The notes under the pieces: generated by a model
What the model was told of the DNA's origin: nothing
The model's input: the letters and a program-made list of their open reading frames with translations, nothing else
The model's database searches: none
In this document: positions 29,842 through 37,354 of the stretch, in pieces
How positions within the stretch are numbered: position 1 is the stretch's first letter
Layout: each line of letters opens with the position of its first letter
Assembly (NCBI RefSeq): GCF_008704425.1
Contig: NZ_CP023696.1
Location: forward strand, 5,124,501 to 5,188,500
Origin: Streptomyces fradiae ATCC 10745 = DSM 40063
GTDB lineage: Bacteria; Actinomycetota; Actinomycetes; Streptomycetales; Streptomycetaceae
DNA length: 64,000 nucleotides
Direction of reading: 5' to 3'
Position numbers and translations under genes: made by a program

Positions 29842-30768
29842 TCAGCCGACCGGCCGGCCGTGGGCCCGCAGGGTCCGCAGCGCCTCGATGGTGATGATCG
29901 GGCGGGATTCCAGGGCGCTCCCCGGCGCCCGCCGCGGCCGGCGGACCGGCCACCCGCCGTCCTCGGCCTGCTCCGCGGCCAGGTGGTCCAGGGAGCGGTC
30001 CAGCTCCGCGTCGGTGAACCACCTCCGGGCCAGGGAGCCCGGCACGCGGGCGTAGTCGTGCGGGAAGCGGTGCTCGCCCGGCGCGTACCCGGAGCCCGGC
30101 GGGTACGCCGCCGCCCGCTCCGGTTCCAGGACGGCCAGGTGCCGCTCCCGCACCACCCGGCCCAGCCGGTCCGCGGCCGCCTCCGCCCGGGACCGGTCGG
30201 GAACACCGTCGAGGAACGCCACGGCGGCCTCCACCTCGTACGGGTGCGTCGGCCGGCCCTCCACGACGGCTTCGACCGCCGCCCAGCAGAAGTCCGTGGC
30301 GCGGAACAGCCACGCGTGCCACACCTGGTTGCGGTGGAGCAGCCCCACCACCGGCCCGGTGGCCGGCAGGTCGCCCGGCGGGTCGCCGTCCACCGGCGCG
30401 GGCGGTCCGGCGGGCCGGTCCCGTACGGGACGGTGGAGGGCCGGCAGGGCGCCCTCGCGCGTGGAGACGCCGGTCAGGTACCGGCAGACCCGCTCCACGC
30501 GGGGTCCGTGGCACCGGCCGATCGCGTCGAGCACGCGCAGGGCGTGCGCCGTGTGCGCCGGCCGGCTGGCCGGGCCCCGCACGTCCGGCTCCAGGGCGTG
30601 CCCGTAGCCGCCGTCCTCGTTGGCGTACGGGGCCAGCGCCGCCTCCACCGCGTCGGGGCTCCCGCCCTGGAAGTGGTAGGCGAAGCGGCGCTGCTCGAGG
30701 ACGCGGGCGGTCAGCCAGACGAACTGCTCGGCCCGCGCGAGGGGGGATTCCGCCGTGTGTCGACCCAT
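29842..30768 (-). CDS. Predicted alpha/alpha-toroid (prenyltransferase-like) protein, function unknown
   Basis: A 308-residue soluble protein whose repeats resemble the prenyltransferase/terpene-cyclase toroid: ANEDGGYGHALEPDVRG near the N-terminus and AEQAEDGGWPV near the C-terminus are QW-like, with helices between. I do not see a DxDD or other cyclase motif or a prenyltransferase zinc site, so it is probably not a classical cyclase; a carbohydrate- or peptide-binding role is equally possible. Start ATG 30768 appears leaderless (TACGGT 7 nt upstream). It is divergent from the DUF3046 gene with 81 nt between, which must hold both promoters. Confidence 0.6.
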   Translation of the reverse strand: MGRHTAESPLARAEQFVWLTARVLEQRRFAYHFQGGSPDAVEAALAPYANEDGGYGHALEPDVRGPASRPAHTAHALRVLDAIGRCHGPRVERVCRYLTGVSTREGALPALHRPVRDRPAGPPAPVDGDPPGDLPATGPVVGLLHRNQVWHAWLFRATDFCWAAVEAVVEGRPTHPYEVEAAVAFLDGVPDRSRAEAAADRLGRVVRERHLAVLEPERAAAYPPGSGYAPGEHRFPHDYARVPGSLARRWFTDAELDRSLDHLAAEQAEDGGWPVRRPRRAPGSALESRPIITIEALRTLRAHGRPVG

Positions 30769-30775
30769 GTCCCCG

Positions 30776-30781
30776 ACCGTA
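30776..30781 (-). promoter_or_regulatory. -10 element of the leaderless toroid-type gene
   Basis: TACGGT on the minus strand, 7 nt before the ATG; no ribosome site. Confidence 0.45.
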
Positions 30782-30837
30782 GGGCCGCGGCGGTCCGCGG
30801 CGGACGTCCTGGGCGCGGGGTCCACTCTCAGGAGCGC

Positions 30838-30843
30838 GATACT
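30838..30843 (+). promoter_or_regulatory. -10 element of leaderless DUF3046 gene
   Basis: GATACT ends 6 nt before ATG 30850; no ribosome site. Confidence 0.45.
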
Positions 30844-30849
30844 GGGCCC

Positions 30850-31044
30850 ATGCGGTTGACGACTTTCTGGGAGCGCATGGCGGACCACTTCGGTGCGGTC
30901 TACGCCGAGTCCTTCGCCCGTGATCACGTGATGTCCGAGCTGGGCGGGAGGACGGTCCACGAGGCCCTCGAGGCAGGTTGGGAGGCGAAGGACGTGTGGC
31001 GCGCCGTGTGCGCCGCCGTCGACGTCCCCGCCGACAAGCGCTGA
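30850..31044 (+). CDS. DUF3046 small protein
   Basis: A 64-residue protein beginning MRLTTFWERMADHFG with SFARDHVMSELGGRT and a Trp-containing C-terminal helix, the full-length DUF3046 pattern. It is widespread in actinobacteria and usually found just before recA; here an AI-2E-family gene, cydAB and a two-component system intervene. No function is established. The compact helical, charged sequence suggests a small regulator or adaptor. Confidence 0.85.
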   Translation: MRLTTFWERMADHFGAVYAESFARDHVMSELGGRTVHEALEAGWEAKDVWRAVCAAVDVPADKR

Positions 31045-31172
31045 CACCCCGCGCCCCGGCGCCGCGTCCGGCCACCCCGTCCCCCGCGCCCCGGCGGCCC
31101 GTCCGGCGGGCCGCCGCCCCATCCCGTTCCGGGGGTTTTCCACAGGTTGAGCGCGCTGTCACCGCGGTGCGC

Positions 31173-31178
31173 GACACT
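31173..31178 (+). promoter_or_regulatory. -10 element of leaderless AI-2E-family gene
   Basis: GACACT ends 6 nt before GTG 31185 and decides that start over a GTG 18 nt upstream. Confidence 0.45.
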
Positions 31179-31184
31179 TTTCCC

Positions 31185-32504
31185 GTGGCCCCGATCGACG
31201 ACACCCCGAAGAACGCCCCCGACTCCGAACCGACCACCGAGCCCGCTGCCGGCCCGGCCGGCCCGGTCGCGCCCCCGTCGTCCGCCCCGCCTACCGGTGC
31301 GACGGCCGCACCGACCGCACCCGCTCCGGCCCCGCCCGCGGCGGGCGCCGCGACACCGGCCCGCATGCCGCGCTGGCTCCCCAAGGCGATGGCCCTCGCC
31401 CTCGCCCTGTACGCCTGCTTCCAACTCGGCAGCTGGGCGTTCCACCAGCTCACCGGGCTGCTGCTCAACATCCTGATCGCGTTCTTCCTCGCCCTCGCCG
31501 TGGAGCCGGCGGTCGGGCGCATGGCCGCACGGGGGATGCGCCGGGGCCTGGCCACCTTCCTGGTGTTCGTCGCGGTCGCCATCGTGAGCGTCGGCTTCGT
31601 CGTCCTGCTCGGGTCGATGCTCGCGGGCCAGATCGTCGACATGGTCGAGGACCTGCCCGAGTACCTCGACTCACTCATCAACTGGATCAACCACACCTTC
31701 AACACGGAGCTGTCCCGCGTCGCCGTCCAGGACAGCCTCCTGCGCTCGGACTGGCTGCGCAGTTACGTGGAGAACAGCGCGAGCGGCGTGCTCGACGTGT
31801 CCGCCACCGTGCTGGGCGGCCTCTTCAAGCTGCTGACGATCTTCCTGTTCTCGTTCTACTTCGCCGCCGACGGACCCCGGCTGCGCCGCGCCCTGTGCTC
31901 CGTCCTCCCCCCGGCGAAGCAGGCGGAGGTCCTGCGGGCCTGGGAGATCGCGGTCGACAAGACCGGCGGCTACCTCTACTCGCGCGGCCTGATGGCGCTC
32001 GCCTCGGGAGCGGCGCACTTCGTCCTGCTGGAGTTCCTCGGCGTCCCCTACGCGCCCGCGCTCGCCGTCTGGGTCGGCCTCGTCTCGCAGTTCCTGCCGA
32101 CCATCGGCACGTACCTGGCGGGCGCGCTGCCGATGCTGATCGCGTTCACGGTCGCCCCGTGGTACGCGCTGTGGGTGCTGGCGTTCGTCGTGGTGTACCA
32201 GCAGTTCGAGAACTACCTGCTCCAGCCGAAGCTCACGGCCAAGACCGTGGACATCCACCCGGCGGTGGCGTTCGGCTCGGTCGTCGCGGGCACCGCGCTG
32301 CTCGGTGCCGTCGGCGCCCTGATAGCCATCCCGGCGGTCGCCACCCTCCAGGCGTTCCTCGGGGCGTACGTGAAGCGGTACGCGGTCACGGAGGACCCAC
32401 GGGTGCACGGCCACCGGCGGCACGGCGAGATGGTGCTGGCGCGGATCCAGCGGGCGCTGCGCACCGGGCGCGACCAGGCGCCGCCGCCCGGCAGCGGCGC
32501 CTGA
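31185..32504 (+). CDS. AI-2E-family (UPF0118) membrane transporter
   Basis: A 439-residue integral membrane protein. An Ala/Pro/Thr-rich cytoplasmic start (~1-60) precedes three N-terminal helices (~68-150), an extracytoplasmic/amphipathic region (~150-210), and five C-terminal helices; the family pattern LPTIGTYLAGALPMLIA and QQFENYLLQPKLTAKTVDIHP is intact. Members range from autoinducer-2 exporters to sodium/proton antiporters, so the substrate is open. The GTG start is supported by a leaderless promoter; another GTG six codons earlier is possible. Convergent with cydB. Confidence 0.88.
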   Translation: MAPIDDTPKNAPDSEPTTEPAAGPAGPVAPPSSAPPTGATAAPTAPAPAPPAAGAATPARMPRWLPKAMALALALYACFQLGSWAFHQLTGLLLNILIAFFLALAVEPAVGRMAARGMRRGLATFLVFVAVAIVSVGFVVLLGSMLAGQIVDMVEDLPEYLDSLINWINHTFNTELSRVAVQDSLLRSDWLRSYVENSASGVLDVSATVLGGLFKLLTIFLFSFYFAADGPRLRRALCSVLPPAKQAEVLRAWEIAVDKTGGYLYSRGLMALASGAAHFVLLEFLGVPYAPALAVWVGLVSQFLPTIGTYLAGALPMLIAFTVAPWYALWVLAFVVVYQQFENYLLQPKLTAKTVDIHPAVAFGSVVAGTALLGAVGALIAIPAVATLQAFLGAYVKRYAVTEDPRVHGHRRHGEMVLARIQRALRTGRDQAPPPGSGA

Positions 32505-32563
32505 CCGGGGAGTCGGCACGGCCCCGGTGAGCGCCACCGCCCGCGAGGGCGCCGCGCAGCCGA

Positions 32564-32586
32564 TGCGGCGGGGCGGCCCCGCCGCA
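32564..32586. terminator. Shared terminator AI-2E gene / cydB
   Basis: TGCGGCGGGG-CGG-CCCCGCCGCA, a perfect 10-bp stem with a 3-nt loop between convergent genes, ending 2 nt beyond the cydB stop. Confidence 0.8.
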
Positions 32587-32588
32587 GG

Positions 32589-33383
32589 TCACAGGTAGGA
32601 AGGGCCGGTCACGCGGTGCCGGAAGACCCACCAGGTCCCCGCCTGCACGGCGACGAGCAGCGGCGTCACCACGAGCAGCGCGGGGACGAGCAGCCCGAGC
32701 GTGGCGCCGTCGGCCGCCGCCCCGGCCAGCGGCAGCGCCGTCCCGGCGGCCACCGGGACCGCCGCCATCAGGACGGCGGTCAGCGCGAAGGAGGCCCCCG
32801 CGCGCGTACGCCCGACCAGTCGCCGGGCCCGCTCGTACGGCGGCCCCGTCAACCGGGCCGCCGCGAAGCCCAGCCCGTGCGCGGCGAACAGCGCCGCGAC
32901 GGCGACGGACGTCACCACCGCGACCGCCCCGGTCGCGACCCGGCCGGGCGTCCCGCCCAGCACCCCGGCGAGCAGCCAGCCCCACGCCAGGGCCACCGTC
33001 CAGCTGCCGCACACGACCGCGCCGTCGCAGCCCGCCCGCCAGCCCCGCCCCGCCCGCCCGGTCACCCGCCCACGCAGCCACAGCCCCGCGTCGCGGACGA
33101 CCCAGCCGGCCAGCAGCGGAACGACCACGGCGAACTGACCGGTGAGGAGTTCGCCCTCCAGCACGGGGAAACAGCCCACGAACACCCCGGCGGTCGCGAC
33201 CAGCCACACCTCGTTGCCGAGGAGGAACGGCGCGAACGAGGCGATCACCAGCCGCCGCTCGCGGTCGGTTCGCCCCAGGTAGGGCGCCACCATCCCGGTG
33301 CCGATGTCCGCCCCGGCGAGGACGAAGTAGCCGGTCGCGTAGAAGCCGAGCAGGGCGACGGCGAGGGTTTCCACGGAAGGCAC
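32589..33383 (-). CDS. cydB: Cytochrome bd-type oxidase subunit II
   Basis: A 264-residue membrane protein with about eight helices, shorter than typical CydB (about 335-380). The N-terminus (LLGFYATGYFVLAGADIGTGMVAPYLGR, RRLVIASFAPFLLGNEVWLV) has the CydB-type first two helices with the FxLxGxDxGxGM pattern. It pairs with the CydA-like gene 17 nt upstream, forming a quinol oxidase of the cytoplasmic membrane. GTG start with AAGGAG 8 nt before. The shortness suggests a compact, divergent bd-type oxidase; no cydCD genes are adjacent. Confidence 0.82.
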   Translation of the reverse strand: MPSVETLAVALLGFYATGYFVLAGADIGTGMVAPYLGRTDRERRLVIASFAPFLLGNEVWLVATAGVFVGCFPVLEGELLTGQFAVVVPLLAGWVVRDAGLWLRGRVTGRAGRGWRAGCDGAVVCGSWTVALAWGWLLAGVLGGTPGRVATGAVAVVTSVAVAALFAAHGLGFAAARLTGPPYERARRLVGRTRAGASFALTAVLMAAVPVAAGTALPLAGAAADGATLGLLVPALLVVTPLLVAVQAGTWWVFRHRVTGPSYL

Positions 33384-33400
33384 GAGGAGGGCTCCTTCGG

Positions 33401-34720
33401 TCAGTAGCGGGGGGCGGGCAGGGCGTCGGCCGGACCGACCGGGGGCCCGTCACGCGGGTCGGTGTCCGCGTCCGCCCGCTCGTCGCGGCCCAGGGCCACA
33501 TCGCCGGGACCGCGCCGCGCGTGCCGCCCCAGCAGCCACGCGTTGAGGACGACGAGCGCCGCGAACAGTGTGGTGAAGACGACCAGGGAGAAACGCATCG
33601 CGGCGGGCGAGAGGTCGGAGACCGCGTCCTCGGTCCTCAGCAGCCCGTACACCACCCACGGCTGGCGGCCCGCCTCGCGGAAGACCCAGCCGCCGATCAT
33701 CGCGAGGTACGGCAGGGGAACGGCGGCGATCAGCGCCACATGCCACACCCGGAACCGGAACACGGCATTTCGGAAGAAGGCCAGCACGAACCCGGCGAGC
33801 GTGAGGTACAGCATCAGCGCGAAGGCGATCAGCATGACCAGCGCGCCGCCGCGGGTCCAGGCCTCCGACGGGATGTAGTCACCCGGCCCGAACCGCGCGG
33901 TCAGCTCCGCCTGGAGCCGGGCCAGCTCCGCCGTGTCATGCCGGAACACCGCCGACTTCACCGGCTGCAGCACGGCGATGGACGCCATCTGGAGCCCGCC
34001 GAGGACCGCCGTCACCACCGCCGCCGGGAACGCCAGGAACACCCCGACGCGCAGGCTGCGGCCGAAGAACACCCACTCCGGGGTGCGCCGTAACAGGTGG
34101 TACGCGCTGACGGCCGCCATGAAGAACCCCGCCGTGAGCAGCGCGCCGGCCAGGACGTGCCCGAAGGCCAGCAGGGCGCTCGGATTGGTCAGGACGGCGG
34201 CCGGGTCCGCCAGGACCACCCGGCCGTCCTCCACGCGGTGGCCGACGGGGTTGTTGAGGAAGCCGTTCGAGACGAGGATCCAGTACGCCGACGCGTACGC
34301 GGTGAGCGTGACGATCCAGATGGCCGCCAGGTGCGCCCAGCGGCCCATCCGGTTCCAGCCGAAGATCCACAGGCCGAGGAAGGTCGACTCCACGAAGAAC
34401 GCCACGATCGTCTCCACGGCGAGCGTCGCCCCGAGGACGTTCCCCGCGTGGTGGGTCAGTCCGCTCCAGCTCAGCCCGAACTGGAACTCCATGACGATGC
34501 CGGTCACGATGCCGACCGCGTAGTTGACGACGTAGAGCTGCCCCCAGAACCGGACCAGCCGGGCGTCCAGCTCGCCGCCGCCGAAGGTCGCCTTCGTCTG
34601 CAGGCACGCGACGACCGTCACCAGCCCCAGGGTGAGGGCGACGAACAGGAAGTGGCCGCCCGCGGTGAGCGCGAACTGCAGCCGGGCGAGGTCGAGGACT
34701 TCCGAGGCGTCTGATTCCAC
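33401..34720 (-). CDS. cydA: Cytochrome bd-type quinol oxidase subunit I
   Basis: A 439-residue protein with about nine helices. CydA landmarks: ARLQFALTAGGHFLFVALTLGL with haem ligand-type H23, AVETIVAFFVESTFLGLWIFGW with the conserved acidic residue, FGHVLAGALLTAGFF, and GWVFREAGRQPWVVYGLLRT, the GRQPW motif. The length shows a short quinol loop, as in many actinobacterial and CIO-type enzymes. A GTG start with GACGCT 6 nt upstream suggests a leaderless message. It lies 282 nt downstream of a co-directional two-component pair, with an inverted repeat between, so redox or respiratory control by that pair is likely but unproven. Confidence 0.88.
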   Translation of the reverse strand: MESDASEVLDLARLQFALTAGGHFLFVALTLGLVTVVACLQTKATFGGGELDARLVRFWGQLYVVNYAVGIVTGIVMEFQFGLSWSGLTHHAGNVLGATLAVETIVAFFVESTFLGLWIFGWNRMGRWAHLAAIWIVTLTAYASAYWILVSNGFLNNPVGHRVEDGRVVLADPAAVLTNPSALLAFGHVLAGALLTAGFFMAAVSAYHLLRRTPEWVFFGRSLRVGVFLAFPAAVVTAVLGGLQMASIAVLQPVKSAVFRHDTAELARLQAELTARFGPGDYIPSEAWTRGGALVMLIAFALMLYLTLAGFVLAFFRNAVFRFRVWHVALIAAVPLPYLAMIGGWVFREAGRQPWVVYGLLRTEDAVSDLSPAAMRFSLVVFTTLFAALVVLNAWLLGRHARRGPGDVALGRDERADADTDPRDGPPVGPADALPAPRY

Positions 34721-34726
34721 CCCGGC

Positions 34727-34732
34727 AGCGTC
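34727..34732 (-). promoter_or_regulatory. -10 element of leaderless cydA
   Basis: GACGCT on the minus strand, 6 nt before the GTG start. Confidence 0.4.
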
Positions 34733-34812
34733 GGGGTACGGCCGCCCCTCTGTCGTCGCCCCCCGGGCGTCAGTGCCCCTACCCCACCGGTTGCGGTCCC
34801 CCGCTTCGCGCG

Positions 34813-34825
34813 TACTCCCGGAGTA
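34813..34825. promoter_or_regulatory. Palindrome TACTCC-C-GGAGTA, candidate operator for cydAB
   Basis: A perfect 6+1+6 inverted repeat in the 282-nt gap between the response-regulator gene and cydA, about 90 nt before the cydA start. Its size suits a NarL/LuxR-type dimer, and the gene just upstream encodes one. No other notable element is seen in this gap. Confidence 0.5.
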
Positions 34826-35002
34826 GGAGCCGCGGGTCCGCCGGGTCGGGGGTGTCTCAGGGGCGGGATCAGGGCCGCAGCCCGGGACACACGGCCCACC
34901 GGGTCGTACCCGGGCCCCCGGGCACGGGGCCTTCCGCCGGGACGGAGCCGGTGCTCGGGTGCGGGGCTTCCATGACGCCGGGCCGGCGCCTCGGCCCGGA
35001 CG

Positions 35003-35671
35003 TCAGGCGAGCCAGCCCGGCGTGATCATGCCCGACTCGTACGCGAGGACCACCACCTGCGCCCGGTCGCGCACGCCCAGCTTGGTCATGATGCGGCTGA
35101 CGTGCGTCTTCGCGGTGGCCGGCGAGAGCACCAGCCGACGGGCGATCTCGTCGTTGGACAGCCCCGCGCCGACCAGGCCCATCACCTCGCGCTCCCGCTC
35201 GGTCAGCGCGTTCAGCCGGGGACTCGGGTCCGGCCGCCGACCACGGCGCGCGGCGAACTCGGCGATCAGCCGACGGGTCACGGCGGGGGCGATGAGCGCG
35301 TCCCCGCGCGCCACGACCCGGACGCCGTGCAGCAGCTCCATCGGCTCGGTGTCCTTCACCAGGAATCCCGAGGCTCCCGCGCGCAGTGCCCCGTACACGT
35401 AGTCGTCGACGTCGAAGGTGGTGAGGATCACCACGCGGACACCGTCCAGCCGGGGGTCGCCGGTGATGCGGCGGGTGGCCTCCAGACCGTCCGCGCCCGG
35501 CATGCGGACGTCCATCAGGACGACGTCGGGCCGCAGCTCGCGGGCGAGGGCGACGGCCCGCTCGCCGTCGGACGCCTCGCCCACGACCTCGATGTCGGAC
35601 TCGCCGTCGAGGATCGACCGGAACCCGGCCCGTACGAGCGTCTGGTCGTCGGCCAGTACGACGCGGATCAT
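35003..35671 (-). CDS. NarL/LuxR-family response regulator
   Basis: A 222-residue regulator: receiver at ~1-120 (MIRVVLADDQTLVRAGF, phospho-acceptor in VVLMDVRMPGADG, KDTEP lysine motif) and a LuxR-type helix-turn-helix at ~155-215 (LTEREREVMGLVGAGLSNDEIARRLVLSPATAKTHV). It overlaps the kinase stop by ATGA, so kinase and regulator are co-translated. The likely target is the cydAB pair directly downstream, or its own promoter. Many Streptomyces paralogues exist, so no gene name is given. Confidence 0.9.
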   Translation of the reverse strand: MIRVVLADDQTLVRAGFRSILDGESDIEVVGEASDGERAVALARELRPDVVLMDVRMPGADGLEATRRITGDPRLDGVRVVILTTFDVDDYVYGALRAGASGFLVKDTEPMELLHGVRVVARGDALIAPAVTRRLIAEFAARRGRRPDPSPRLNALTEREREVMGLVGAGLSNDEIARRLVLSPATAKTHVSRIMTKLGVRDRAQVVVLAYESGMITPGWLA

Positions 35672-36921
35672 TCCGTTCCCCTGGTGGTGGTGAGACGTGT
35701 GGGGGCGAGACCCGTGGGGGCGAGGGGGCCGGTGAGCGGCAGACGGGCGGAGACGCGGAAGCCCTGGCCGGTGTCGCCCGCGGTGAGCTCGCCGCCGAAG
35801 GCCCGCGCCCTTTCCGCCATGCCGCGCAGGCCGCTGCCCCCCGCCCCGCCGTCGGGTGAGCCCTCGCCGTCGTCCTCGACGCACAGCCCGAGGGCCTCGT
35901 CCGTCCAGGTGAGTGTGATCAGGACTTCGCTCGCGCGCGCGTGCCGGGTGACGTTCGTCAGGGACTCCTGCACGATGCGGTACGCGGCGAGGTCCAGGGC
36001 GGGCGGCAGCCGTCGCGCCGTGCCCTCCGTGCGGGTGGTGACGTCCAGGCCGGCGGCGCGGGCCCGGCCGACCAGTTCGTCGAGGCGGCCCAGGCCGGAG
36101 ACGGGGGCGATCGGCGCCTCCTCGGCGCCCTGGCGGAGCACGCCGAGGGTGCCGCGCAGCTCCCGCAGCGCGTCCTTGCTGGTCGCCTTGACCGCCTCCA
36201 GGGCCCGTGTGGCGGCGGGCAGTGCCTCTGCGGGCGCCGGCCTCCTGGTCAGCCCGTGCAGGGCGGCGCTGGACTGGACGTGGATCAGCGAGAGGCTGTG
36301 CCCGAGGACGTCGTGCACCTCACGCGCGATGCGCAGCCGTTCCTCGGCGACGCTCTGGAGGGCGCGCGCCTCCTGCTCCCGCTGGGCAGCCAGGGCGCGC
36401 TGCTCGGCCTCGCGGAGGTAGGCGAGCCGGGCGCGCTGGGCACGGCCCACGGCGACGAGGCTGATCAGCCAGCCGGCCAGCATCACCAGGGAGGTGTCGT
36501 CGATCTGGCGCCGCCCCGTCTCCTGGCGCATCTCGCCCAGGCCGACCGCCAGGAGCGTGACGGACGCCAGGGCGGCGGCGGCCGCGAACCGGCCCTCAGC
36601 GGCCGCCGTGTACAGGGCCAGCGCGAAGGTGACCATGAGCGGGCCGTCGTGCGAACTGGTCGGGTAGTAGACGACCGAGGCGAGCAGTGTGACGACGGCC
36701 ACGGCGACCGGGGCGCGGCGCCGCAGCGGCAGCGCGCCGCACGCCACCGCGATGAGGAGCCAGCCGAGGAGCGTACGCGGAAGCGACTCGCTGCCCGCCG
36801 GAGCGGAGAGGATGGAGAAGGCCGTCCAGCCGGTGACGAGGACGGTGACGGCGGCGGTCACGGCCAGGTCGGCCGTCCGCGCGGACACACGGCCGCGTCG
36901 TACGGGGGAGGGGAGGGCCAT
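35668..36921 (-). CDS. NarL-type sensor histidine kinase (HisKA_3)
   Basis: A 417-residue kinase with four or five N-terminal membrane helices (~20-155), a coiled-coil linker, HisKA_3 with phospho-acceptor His in RIAREVHDVLGHSLSLIHVQ, and a HATPase (YRIVQESLTNVTRHA N-box, DDGEGSPDGGAGGSGLRGM). There is no extracellular sensor domain, so it is of the intramembrane-sensing type. TATCCT ends 7 nt before ATG 36921 and there is no ribosome site, so it is probably leaderless. It forms an operon with the downstream response regulator and points towards cydAB. Confidence 0.9.
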   Translation of the reverse strand: MALPSPVRRGRVSARTADLAVTAAVTVLVTGWTAFSILSAPAGSESLPRTLLGWLLIAVACGALPLRRRAPVAVAVVTLLASVVYYPTSSHDGPLMVTFALALYTAAAEGRFAAAAALASVTLLAVGLGEMRQETGRRQIDDTSLVMLAGWLISLVAVGRAQRARLAYLREAEQRALAAQREQEARALQSVAEERLRIAREVHDVLGHSLSLIHVQSSAALHGLTRRPAPAEALPAATRALEAVKATSKDALRELRGTLGVLRQGAEEAPIAPVSGLGRLDELVGRARAAGLDVTTRTEGTARRLPPALDLAAYRIVQESLTNVTRHARASEVLITLTWTDEALGLCVEDDGEGSPDGGAGGSGLRGMAERARAFGGELTAGDTGQGFRVSARLPLTGPLAPTGLAPTRLTTTRGTE

Positions 36922-36928
36922 GCCAGGA

Positions 36929-36934
36929 AGGATA
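36929..36934 (-). promoter_or_regulatory. -10 element of leaderless kinase gene
   Basis: TATCCT on the minus strand, 7 nt before the ATG at 36921. Confidence 0.5.
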
Positions 36935-37163
36935 GGCGCGCCCGGCACCGACGGCGCCGCCGACCGGTGCCGGGGACGTGATCCGGCGGGCCCCGATCCC
37001 GCAGGGCTTCCCGCCCTGTGAGTCGCCCCCCCCGCAGGGCTCGCCGCCCGGCGAGGCAACCCCGGGGTGCTCCCGCCCGCCGAGGTCCCTGTTCCGGCGG
37101 CGCCCCCGGCCCCGCCGGGCACCGATTCGGCGATGGCGCAGGTCGGCGTCCGGCTCGCCGGGG

Positions 37164-37172
37164 TTGTCCACA
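37164..37172 (+). promoter_or_regulatory. DnaA box upstream of recA
   Basis: TTGTCCACA, the preferred Streptomyces DnaA box, 16 nt before the -35 of the LexA-controlled recA promoter. Confidence 0.5.
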
Positions 37173-37187
37173 GCCGGCGTGGCTCGC

Positions 37188-37217
37188 TTGACACTGAAAT
37201 CGAACGTCCGTTCTTAT
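37188..37217 (+). promoter_or_regulatory. SOS promoter of recA
   Basis: TTGACA, 18-nt spacer, TCTTAT. The LexA box occupies the spacer and part of the -10, the usual arrangement for repression. Confidence 0.6.
37202..37213 (+). promoter_or_regulatory. LexA (SOS) box of recA
   Basis: GAAC-GTCC-GTTC matches the actinobacterial/Bacillus-type LexA consensus GAAC-N4-GTTC exactly and overlaps the promoter spacer. Confidence 0.88.
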
Positions 37218-37255
37218 GGGGGTGTGGCCTGGCGCTTCGCGAAGTGAGGCGGGAG

Positions 37256-37264
37256 TTATCCACA
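37256..37264 (+). promoter_or_regulatory. Second DnaA box upstream of recA
   Basis: TTATCCACA, the E. coli consensus box, located between the two recA promoters. Confidence 0.5.
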
Positions 37265-37288
37265 GGCCGGGAGGTACGTCGGGGCGCA

Positions 37289-37311
37289 TTGTCAGTGGCA
37301 GGGGTTAGCGT
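37289..37311 (+). promoter_or_regulatory. RecA-independent (PafBC-type) promoter of recA
   Basis: TTGTCAGTGGC, 6 nt, TAGCGT. This matches exactly the RecA-NDp promoter of mycobacterial damage genes, which is read with the activator PafBC. It leaves a leader of about 37 nt with GGTGGA before the recA ATG. Confidence 0.85.
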
Positions 37312-37354
37312 CTTTGACGTGAAGCGATCGACTCAAGCAAACCGGGTGGAACCC

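Noticed and set aside
37164..37264. DnaA boxes considered as part of oriC
   Set aside because: Only two boxes, no dnaA/dnaN genes and no dense cluster; the origin lies elsewhere.
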